From Eretmocerus hayati (taxonomy: Eukaryota; Arthropoda; Insecta; Hymenoptera; Aphelinidae): a DNA stretch of 64,000 nt. The first letter of the stretch is position 1. Every line of letters starts with the position of its first letter. The stretch spans positions 191,499,344-191,563,343 of the forward strand of contig CM056742.1 of assembly GCA_029851415.1 (NCBI GenBank), given 5' to 3'. The position numbers and the translations under genes are program-made. Under the pieces are notes generated by a model. It had not been told where the DNA came from. It did no database searches and was given only the letters and a program-made list of their open reading frames with translations. Shown here piece after piece: positions 32,318 through 44,300 of the stretch.

Positions 32318-35300
32318 ATGGTTCGGCATAATAATCAGCTACCAGACAACCTCCCTCAACTACAGAATCTCATCAAACGTGATCCGGAGTCTTACAAAGA
32401 AGAGGTAACGACTTGTTGTTGTCATATTGTAAATGATTTCATCTGTGTTGAGTCTCAAAACCTCTTGACCATATCCTTACAGTTTTTGCAACAGCATAGG
32501 CATTATCAATCCACATTGGATGTATTCAACTTCACACCTGATAAATTCAACAAAAGTCTCGATGAACTGGTTATGTTCTTGGCTCAGGTAAGTTTCTTGA
32601 GTATAAATAATAGTTTTGAATCTGAGTTACATTTCACCATCGTCATTCTGTAAACATATGCACACAAGATAGCCCTGGTAGTTGGTACACTGTTCAGGAA
32701 AACATTCCAATTCAAATATCTGAGTGATGTAGTCAAAATGTAGTAGACGAACAAGTTCTAGATAACGATTATCATTATGGGTATTGTTGTTGAAACATGT
32801 GGATCCCATGTGATGACTAGGTACTCAGGGGTGCTCAAATGCTCCACAGATGCTTTGATGAATTAGCTATTCCTTCACTGTCATTCATGAAAAATGGAGA
32901 TCAAAATTACAGATTTGTCTGTAACAATATCTTCAAATTTTCATAATTCTAGCTCCCAGCACTGGGTGCATGCATACAACCTTACATTCACAATTTCTTG
33001 TCCACTGCAGAATATCACTCAATGAATTTCAGTGATTTTCTGAGCGTAATGCAAAGCGGAAAAGTTATCAAGCCATGTTTCTCTTTAATATATATCCAAA
33101 TCAGTCAGATTACTCGAAGAATATTTTAAATGTATTGGACTTCTATATTAGTGGAAGGATCCAATCAAGTTGTTGAATTTAGAGATGATGATACAAGTGA
33201 AGAATGTGATGCGTGAGAGGCTTGTAACATGGTGTGACAATATTTGTTACATTCTGAGACTGTTCCCCCACCATTACATGTCTTGCTCAACTGATTAGCC
33301 TTTTAGAATTTGTTAATTCAATTTTTTAATCTGATTAGACTTGTTTATTACATCATAAATTTTTTCTTTCAAAAAGTTTAATTGCCATGCCACTTGAATC
33401 ACATGAATCGTTGCCATTCGAGTCGATACACTCACTATAGTCGTCGTGAGTATAGGAGACCTTGATGAATTTCCACATATTTTGCACTGGTGCAATCTGG
33501 CGATGGCTGGGCTCAGTTGCGTGACGAGGTCTTTAAGAAAGTACTACTCGCGAGTGTACAATAACAATAATTTTTAGACCTCTGTACATACATGTATTTG
33601 CTTCCATTCTTTTTTCTACAGAATTGGGAGTAAAATGCTGGAGGATTTTTCAACAGATTCTGCGGCAAATTCGAATCTTTCTAAGCACTGTTACGATACG
33701 ACATTTTTCATTCAGCACTATGATAATTTTTTTCCTGATGAGTTCTTCGATATTATCCCTGTCGTCAGTATTGAATTCTTTATAATACTCAAATCACATG
33801 AGATATGACTGTAGCAATAAATGATTATCGTCTTCGATAGTCAATGCTTTGGAAATGCGACAGTGCATTGAACATTATTCATCCAACATTCATCGTTCTA
33901 ATACCCTCGCAAACAGCCACTCTTTCATTTAAAATTCAGATTTGAGTGAGTTTTTGAAACATTTACCTTTCTTGTAAACAATCTTGACATTTTCAACCTC
34001 TATATGCACGTCATTTTAAAAAATGAGACAATGATTGCGTAGCCATGTCGAGCTCATGTGCAAAATAAGTGGAAAATTGGTTTTCTAGACCCCTAATTTT
34101 AACCTGATCTGCCGATATAATAACAATAACTAAATCGATCCACTCTCAACCTGCTGCGATCCTTAAAAGCATTCTAGAAAGGTCGATTCTGCTTGTAAGG
34201 GCGTTAAGTACCATGAGAATCCATGGAATAATGTTCTGAAAAAATCTCCTTTGAAATAGTTAGCTGGACAAACTTATTGCCCTGCCCAGACTGTTGAGAA
34301 TGTCTTACAGCATTTAATTTATAAATCGCATTATGTAACTAGCCTCCAAACTAATTGATTGACTCGCGAAGTTTGATTTGCGGAAGAACCCGGCAAAGCT
34401 GAAGGCCTCTCAAAACTTTCTGAGGCTTTTCACATTTTTGAAAAATCATTACGATGCTTGTGTGAGCTCCAGGCCCTAGTTACGCCAGAATAGATGGTCT
34501 CGAATCCATGAAATTAGTTGGCCGTGATATTGAAGGAAATGCATCCATGTATGCGGAAAGTAATGAGGGCTCAAATCTTAGATATCGCGCTTGTCCAAGC
34601 TTGCCACTAGCCGGATTCGCCCCGCGTTTTTTCCTCTGAGTGTAATTGTATATCACGTATTTATATACTGTATGCGCATGCGAAGGAATTCGAACCATCG
34701 ACTGCACAGAAAACGCACAAACAATATTTTCCAAAACGGAGGCAAGCAAACGACACCTTGGTTGCACTATTCCTCGATATCTAAATTGGAATCCGCAAGT
34801 TTTTTTGACGATACCCAAGTATAGCTACTTTCCGTTTGAGGAGAAATGTTAACTTCCATGTTTACTTTTGCGATCCCCGAGCTTTTCCTTGATATTGTTT
34901 TGTGTAACAATCTTCTCCTATATGATGGCTGTTGCTACTTGAACGTTGCAATTGAAAATTGAAGTATGTCAAAATCACCACAGGAAATAGTGTGCATTTG
35001 CTCTTTTATCCGCCGCTGGGCGCAAAAATTCTGAGATGACATGTATAAAACATTTTATGGTGAAATTGAACTATACTCGAAGAACTATTTGTCTATTCAT
35101 GTTACTCATAAAAATATTTTCTGGGCGATATGTGGAAATGAATATTTCTATTCTCAAAAATATCTACGTTACAATATCGAAGACATCAAATACAAAATAA
35201 GTCGAGTTTCCTATCGTGAGAATAGAGTGCGATAAATCACTCTTACTATTATACAATGAGAAATTCCAGAAACTTCGGTGTTAGAGGTGTCAAAAACGCG

Positions 35301-38300
35301 CCAGTGTCATATCTCACGTTCGCAAAAGTACAAGATGGAGTTTTTGGCCTCGCGTGACAAATATATTCATTACCACTCACCTCTACGCAAAAGCGCCGCA
35401 CGACAGTTTTTTTCTATTATTCGTTGGCATTTTCTTCCGATTCTACAGGACAAACTACAGTAGAGCCTCGCAATACCAGACTCCTCGGTGCACCATGAAA
35501 TTGTCCGCTATTGTGACGTGTCCGCAATTCCGAGGGCCGCCTAATTTTGGGTGTTGCGCAAAAATTTTGTCCAGCTCATTGCATGAAAAAATATTAATCT
35601 GAATCATAATTCTATTTATTCTAACTTCAAACTGTCATTCAACATAATCATGCAAGTCGACAATCATTCACTTCACAAGTTTCAATTTTTCCATCGAAAA
35701 ATGATATCAACATCTGAATGTACAACAATAGCCAATATGTAATGTCAATTTTTCTTCGATGAGAAGTCAACCATCGACGTTCGCTTCATTTTCTTTCTTT
35801 GCGCTTGATGCTTCTAAATTTTTGACTAACATATAATTGAGTTAGTTTGAGAAGAAAATTTCCTCAGTGAAGAAAAGCATTTTTCAACATCAGTATGAGA
35901 GATTATTAGTGTTTTCTCTTCACAATCTAACGTTTCACCGTTGTCTTCGGAATGTTGCTCAAAACTTACTGACCTATCCTCTTCAATTATATCTCGTATC
36001 CCCATCGCAACGCTTAAGGCGATGTTGATGTTCACGCCGAGGTTCACGCATTCACGCATAGCTTTCAGCCATGCACTCAAAACCAGACAACATAGGTAGC
36101 ACCCAATTCATGCTGTAAGAAGGTAGAATTCACCTGCGCTTGTGATTGTGAGACTATTCAAGTATCGGGGGTAGTCGCGTTTCTCATTACAAACACTTTC
36201 CAAATCAATCTCAAAATTCAAGTGTCCGGTATACGAGGTATTCGCTATTGGCTTAACCGCTATTCCGAAGATTCATTTCTATAGAAATCAAATGGGAGTC
36301 GAATAGAACATCTCAAAATGTCCGGTATTTAGAGGTGTCCGTTGACCGAGGTTCTGTATAGGTGCGGCGCACGTACGTCAACCTGTACCGCGACCAAAAT
36401 GTGACAATTGTTTTGGGTAGGACTCTAACTGTTCTAATTGTATAGAAAATTTCAGAATTTGCCTATTTTGCCTTTTCGAGAAAATCGACTTTTAAGTCGT
36501 CAAAATATGACCGACTTCCAGAGGCCACAGCTCTTCGAATATTGAGCCTAGACCAACGTGTCTGGGCTCAAATTGAAGCTCTGAATTTGCCAAAATTGTT
36601 TTCGGCGTCAAACAGACCACACAATGAGCGAAAGAGATGAATTACATGGTCGAAGGTTTTCGCGTGTACTGGGTATACCTATATATGTCGCAGGCTCTTG
36701 GTGAAATCAGCCTTTTCATGAAAATCCTAGGCTCTTCATGAAGAGCCGGCCAATCGTGTCAGCGCTCATCCCTTTCACTTCCTTACACCATCAGCCTAGC
36801 CTTTTCGTGAAAAGGCTGACTCGTCCAGCCTTTTCGTGAAAAGGCCAAGTCGGTTTAGGCTCTTGGTGTACAGCTGGGCGGAACCGCTATTGCCGCCGAG
36901 CAAAGTCAACGTCGCGGTCCAAGCTGTCGTATCAACTTATTTTTTGGAATTATATGCAGTTGATGATAAGTCGGTATTGGTGATATGTTTACAATTATAT
37001 TCAATAATTGAGAAATCGATGATATATTCGATTGAACATTGATTTTCATATTGATATCCCCTATCTATGATGAATACTTTGATATGAATTAATTAACTGT
37101 CGAATAAATAATATTCTTCGACTGTACGACATGAATAAATTTTTGTCTCACATGCCCTTACGAGGAAATAATTACTGGTTATACCACGCGGTCCCATACC
37201 CGCGGGGACATCCCTCTGAGGGTTTCCTCGCGGGATTTCCAGAAAAATCCCCGTGGAACACTCATGGGGACTCACCGCCATAATTTGCACATTGAACGGT
37301 GACGATTGAACTTGGGCAATTTTTGTTTAGGAAACAAAATTATTCACGAAAATTGAAAAAATCAGGAACAAATAGAAGAGCAGGCGCGGCGTTGTTGTGG
37401 TCACGACTGAATCAACCATAAAGTATATAATGCAGCCTCAATCTGTGACCTCAACAACGCCGCGCCTGCTCTTCTATTTGTTCCAGATTTTTTCAGTTTT
37501 CATGAATAATTTTGTTTCCTAAACAAAAATTGCCCAAGTTCAATCGTCACCGTTCAATGTGCAAATTAAGGCGTTGAGTCCCCATGAGTGTTCCACGGGG
37601 ATTTTGCTGGGTCCAAATCCCGCGAGGAAACCCACAGGGATGTCCCCGCGGGTATGGGACCGGGTATAACCGGTAATTATTTCCTCGTAAGGGCATGTGA
37701 GACAGAAATTTATTCATGTACAGTCGAAGAATATTATTTATTCGACAGTTAATTAATTCATATCAAAGTGTTCATCATAGACAGGGGATATTAATATAAA
37801 AGTCAATGTTCAATTGAATACATCATGAATTCCTTCATTATTGAATATAATTGTAAACATATCACCAATATCGGCTTATCATCAACTGGATACAATTCCA
37901 AAAGATGAGTTGATACGACAGCTTGGACCGCGACGTTGACTTCGCTCGACGGCAATAGCGGTTTCGCCCAGCTGTATGTACACCAAGAGCCTAATCCGAC
38001 TTGGCCTTTTCACGAAAAGGCTGGACGAGTCAGCCTTTTCACGAAAAGGCTAGGCCGATGGTGTAAGGAAGTGAAAGGGATGAGCGCTGACACGATTGGC
38101 CGGCTCTTCATGAAGAGCCTAGGATTTTCATGAAAAGGCTGATTTCACCAAGAGCCTGCGACATATATACGGCAAGACGGCGCGCGGAGGGGGCAACTGA
38201 TCTCGAGCAGACGACAACACTACTTTTGCGGGCTGGGATCGCCCGGATCGACGTTTGACGGGATGACTTGGGGAATATCTGCATTGGAACCTTCTACGAG

Positions 38301-41300
38301 GCCAGCAGAGCAGATCTAACCCCTTGCAGACGTAAAGCGGGTGCTAGAAACCTATGCATGCATCGAGATTATCGCGAGACTTGTCTTCCCGCGCTGGCGC
38401 CACCCGTCCGCCATCTCACCATATATATAGGTATACTGTGACCACGTGTAACTTACAATCGACGGTATCATCCTTCGCGATAATCTTTCTGAAGATTTAA
38501 TACCTAAAACAATTTTGGCAAATTCAGAGCTTCAATTTGAGCCCAGATACGTTGGTCTAGGATCAATATTCGAAGAGCTGTGGCCTCTGGAAGTCGGTCA
38601 TATTTTGACGACTTAAAAGTCGATTTTCTCGAAAAGGCAAAATAGGCAAATTCTGAAATTTTCTATACAATTAGAAGAGTTAGAGTCCTACCCAAAACAA
38701 TTGTCACATTTTGGTGGCGGTACAGGTTGACGTACGTGTGCGGCGCCGGACTCCGTAGGCTTATTTTAGTCAGCCATCTTGGGTTATTTGAAAAAAACTC
38801 CTGGTTTTTTTTTTCAGTAGAATGCATGTATCTCGGATCTGATTAAGAGGATATCGGATACCGACATTGTCGAGTTTTCGGATTTCTCGATGAATTTTCG
38901 AGATATCAGGATTCTACTAACAAGGGGAGGACCAGACCTTTGGATCACCAATCTTGTCCAAAATTTTTTTACAGTTTTGTGCCACCTAGAATATGAAGAA
39001 TCCAGAGTAACTCCGTCAAATGGGCTTCCTGTTCAAAGTTACAGCCCATGACATTGACATTGCCCATATAGGCCCATGTTGAAAAGTGATATATATATAT
39101 AGGTATACTGGCAACGCTAACATTTTTGCTTGTAGCTCTGGACAGAAGGCCCATTTGACGGAGTTACTCTAGATTCTTCATATTCTAGGTGACACAAAAC
39201 TGTAAAAAAATTTTGCAAAGGATTGGTGATCCAAAGGTCAGGTCCTCCCCTTGTAAGTAACGCCGATTCTGTATGGCTCATAAAATCGGCGTTACTTGTT
39301 AGATTTTTGATATCTCAAAAATTCATCAAGAAATCCCAAAACTCGACCATGTCGGTAAATGTACAATATTGATAGGACTCCGACATCTCCTTAATTTGGT
39401 ATAACTTTCGCGATTTTTCTCTCCACTTTCTCAGCATGTTGAATAAAACTAATTCTGAAAACGGCAAATGGCTGAAGCATAGCTTATCGTCAGCTTTTTT
39501 GTATATTTATATTTCAGGTATAGAGAATAGAACTTGCTCAAGTTGGACATATCAGCCCCATATTTTTCATCAACATTCAAGTTATCGCCTGTGTCGTCGT
39601 TTTTCTCATTTTAAAATCTAGTGCTGGAAGTATTGTAATCATGAAAAACTGTATAAGAAGTTTGAATCATGACATCAGATGTAGGGATTCGCTCATTGGT
39701 GATCTCTATTCTCTGCTTTGTGATCGGCCTTTGTTCCAGAGTATCTTTGTTTATGGACATGTTTCATGCGGTAAATCACTGATCGTCAGCAAAGTCCTTC
39801 AATATGTACAATACAATTTTTCTGTGATAAATTGTCTTGAGCACACAAGTAACAAAAGCATTTTCGAAAAAATCTTGATAGATCTTCGTGGTTTTGAATT
39901 ATTGCCAGAAAATGGGTACAGGTTAGATAACAAGTGTGATAATTTTGTCGATTTTTTATCTCAGATTAAGGACGTTGCTGCTAAAAATTCAAAACCAATA
40001 GTCATTGTGTTTGAAAGTTGCGAAAGATTACGGGATATGGATGCAAATTTAATGCAAGCATTTCTTCGTTTGAGAGAACTTAGCAAAACTGAGGTTTGTA
40101 CAATCTTCACCACTGATGTCGTATGGCACAAATTCATTTCGAAATCGGGGGAACAACAACCATTGAAAATTCACTTTCCTCAGTACACTCAAGATGAAAT
40201 CCAAGAAATTCTATTCCACTCAACAAAGCCTCTCGATTATGATGAAGATTTTTACAGTAACTACTTGAATCTATTCTTATCAGTATATTATAGATTCTGT
40301 AGAGATCTCAGAGAACTAAAGTATATGGCCCAGAAAAATTTTATCAAATACGTTGAGCCTGTAAGGTCTGGATTGATTAATATCAACGACAGGCGGTCTT
40401 TATGGAAACATGTATGCAGCACCCTAAAAACTAATTTAGAAGTCTTATACTTACGGATGTCTGCTGAAGACTTCGACGAGCAAGCCAAACTTTCGCGAGA
40501 TATCGAATCCACAGCAAAATTAGCTCTCAGTTTTGAGCTACCTTTCTACGCCAAGTTCTTGCTTATTTCGGCTTACTTGGCATCTTATAACCCTCAAAGT
40601 GAAGATAGACGACTTTTCATGAAGCAAGGTGTGCCAAACAAGAAGAGAGCTTACAAAAAGAGGAGTAAACCTAAAACAATGACAACGCGAGAGGGTCCAC
40701 GATGTTTCCCGCTTAGGAGAATGCTTGCAATTTTTTGTTCCATTATCGAAGGAAAAATAGATGTGAATGCTATCTTATTGACTCAGATACCAACAATGGT
40801 ACAGTTAGGGCTACTTTCAGTCGTCGATGATAGTAATATAGACGAACCCAAATACAAATGTTGCGTTGGTTTTGATTTTGTGATGGTAATCTCAAAAAAT
40901 GTTGGTTTTGAATTGAAACGATACCTATATGACTATGCCAATTGATCATGAATGAGAGAACCCTTATAAGATGTCATGAAGCCTGATGGACACACCTTAA
41001 TTTAGCATGAATTATTTTAATTTTTTGTATTAAGCTTTATTTTTGTAACTGGTGATCAGTCAATAAATTTCTTCTTTGCAAATTGGGCTCATTTCTTATG
41101 ATTATTTCTCATGAACATGTCTTCGTCCTTTATAAACGGAAGTTCCAGAGCAAAGTTGAAATGTAATCGCGATTGCCATGTCATTATTGTCACAGGTTGC
41201 TCATTGCTATCCAGATAATCTGAGGACTTTTCCACAAGAGATAATTGACTTGCTCAGAGGGAAGAGCACCATCTTGGACAGCGAGATGCGAATGGTTAGT

Positions 41301-44300
41301 ATCTTGAAACTTATTTATTTTATTTTCTATCACGTTTTCCAACGCTCCGATCGAGCTCAAAAGCTTATGAATCATGGAAAAATGGAAAAGAGGATCGACA
41401 GAGGCTCTTCAATCGTTCATGGACATTTCTAATGGAGGTTTTTTTGCGACGATCTAGAGAGAAGAGCGCCTTTTGGCTTCACTTCACAATCACTCTCAAA
41501 TCTGTCTCGATCTGAGAAAAACTATCACCACTTTAGTTAAAAGTTGCATAGGTGAGCTTTTTCTCCGGTCAAACAGCAAATTTTAAGACAAAAGTTGTAA
41601 TCGAAGAAATCGGTTTTTCGTAAATATGATATGACCCAGCTCTAATTAGTATCAATTAGATGGTCGTTAGCTTATTATTCAAGGCTCTAACATAAAGATG
41701 ATATGCATACTTGTCTCAGGTTGAACCTCCTACGGTTGATCATTGCCGTCCGAGAAAAATACTTTCTTCATCGTTCAGATAATCTATAATCAGAAGGAAT
41801 CGTTTTACTTTCTTTATACGTCCATACGTAGAAACAGCGTGTATCTAGGCCTCCTCAAACTGCATACGCGTCTCGTGCGGAAACATTTTTCCTTCAGGAA
41901 AACCAAGCTGGACGGTGCCATCGCACACGTCCAGCTCGGTTTCCCGAGGGGAAAAATGTTTCCAGTACTCGACGCGTAATGTACTATTTTTGTTGAATGT
42001 TGTTACGCGCAAAAGACCCCCAACGTTTTTATTTTGGTTTTTTCCTGACCGTTGCCTGCGGCTTGGGCCGAAAACGAATCGCTCGGGATCAAGTTACAAC
42101 CTCATAAACTCGGTGCGAAATATACTATTTCGTAAGATGCAACGATCATCTGCTGGCCAAATTTTGGGGAATACTATATGAAACACAGTCACATGGTATT
42201 CTAGAGAAGATCGTGCTTCTCTTTCAATCTTAATATCAAAACGTCTATTATTAAATTCCTATTATTTTATTTTTATTCCCTGATAGATTGGGTATCTTGA
42301 AAGGTGACAGTCTAATATAGACAACGACATCCGACCATGATGAGATTGGTATTTTGACATGTTTGATGGCGCGCGAGTGTCTTGAGCTATTCGGGACCCC
42401 AAGTAGTCGAGGCGAAATCACCGCCATCGCTGGAAAAAATATTCTAGCGGAATTTTTTTACAGGGTCCCCTCCGGAAGACCCTTCTGAATCCGAAAATCC
42501 ATGTTCCCAGGCGAAATTCGATTGCAAAATTGTTTAAACTGAAATTGTTTAAACTCAAATTGTTTAAACGAATTGTCAAAATTAACTTTTTCGGTCAGGA
42601 ATCAAATTTTTAAGGTAATTTGGCTCATTCCAAACAGAAAATGTCTCTTGTCATTTTTCTCTAAAAGCCATTGTTTTCGAGTTAAGAGCGTTTCAAAGTT
42701 GAAAAAACGCGAAAATCTTGATTTCGAGCGACCGATTACAGTATGAAAAACGGGAAAATCTCATGTTACCAAAGCGGAAAATTATTTATTGGGATCTCTT
42801 TAACAATATCCAATAGCCAAAATTCATGTTCCCGAGCGATAATCCATTGTTTTTCCAATGTTAACAATGTGACACTTAAGCATGCCGGAGCACAGCGAGC
42901 CGTCGACTCGGCGCAACGTCGTCGCCGCCGCGCGTCGTCTGCTTCCACGTGTCGATAAGCCGCGCTATACCGCGCGAAACTGCACATTGTTAACATTAGA
43001 AAAACAACGGGTTATCGCTCGGGAACTTGAATTTTGGCTATTGGATATTGTTAAGGAGATCCCAATAAATAATTTTTCGCTTTGGTAACATGAGATTTTC
43101 CCGTTTTTCATACTGTAATCGGTCGCTGGAAATCGCGATTTTCGCGTTTTTTCAACTTTGAAATGCTCTTAACTCGAAAACAATGACATTTAGAGAAAAA
43201 TGACATATGGTGCTCGGGAGAGGACGATAGGTTGAACAAAATTGTCACCAAAAACTGAACGCGCGGTGATTCAGTACTATGCCCGAGGATCAAAATCCCG
43301 TTTCGACCGAAATGGAGCAATCCCCTTTTTTGAAATGCGAGCTTGATTCGTATTTTTACGTGTTAATCAAATAGAGCTGTTTCAGCACTTTTACTTGTCA
43401 AGACCACAACAGCTCCCAAAGCTTATAATTCAAACGTATCCCAATTATTTTCAACGTACTTCAGCTCATTTTAAAGCTCATTCTGAAATCTTCAAAATGA
43501 TATGAAGTTTGATTTCAACAAACTAGAGTCGAGGAACCTCATTTTGAATCGATACCCGAGATCTCCTCCTCTAACGATTTGAAACTTTTCGAGCTCCTAA
43601 CTCCTAAGATAGCCCAAGTCTACTGTGTTGAATTAAAGCTCACATTAGCTCGTTTTGAAGGTCTTTGAATAAGCTTCAAAATGAGTTAAAGTACGTTTAA
43701 AAATATTGAGATTCATTGAAGTTATGGGCTTTGGAAGCAGTTATTGTCTCGACGAGTATGTTGCTCGAAATAGCTCCATTTGATTAACACGTAAAAGTAC
43801 GGATCAAGCTCGCATTTCAAAGAAGGGGATTGCTCCATTCCGGTTGAAACGGGGTTTTGATCCTCGGGCATAGTACTAAATCACCACGTGTTCAGTTTTT
43901 GGTGACAATTTTGTTCAACCTATCGCCCTTTCCCGAGCACCGTGGACAAGAGACATTTTCTGTTTGAAATGAGCCAAATTACCTTGAAAATTTGCTTCCT
44001 GACCAAAAAAGTTAATTTTGACAATTTGTTTAAACAATTTCAGTTTAAACAATTTTGCATTCGAATTTCGCCTGGGAATATGGATTTTCGGATTCAGAAG
44101 GGTCTTCCGATAGGGATCCTGTAAAGAAATTCCACTAGAATAATTTTTCCAGCGATGGCGGTGTTTTCGCCTAGTCTAAAGTGCAGTGGTGGTCTCGCGC
44201 ACTCGTCACTGTTCCGATTACCTATCACGCAGAACCACGATTCCATTTGTGCGATTTTTGCTGTTTGAGACATTGGTTCGTCTACGGTCAGTGCGTTTCT

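Noticed and set aside
39641..40945. ORC4 or CDC6 as the identity of the nested AAA+ gene
   Set aside because: The length, the [10 protein letters not shown] block near the C-terminus and the YLASYNP block match ORC5, not ORC4 or CDC6.
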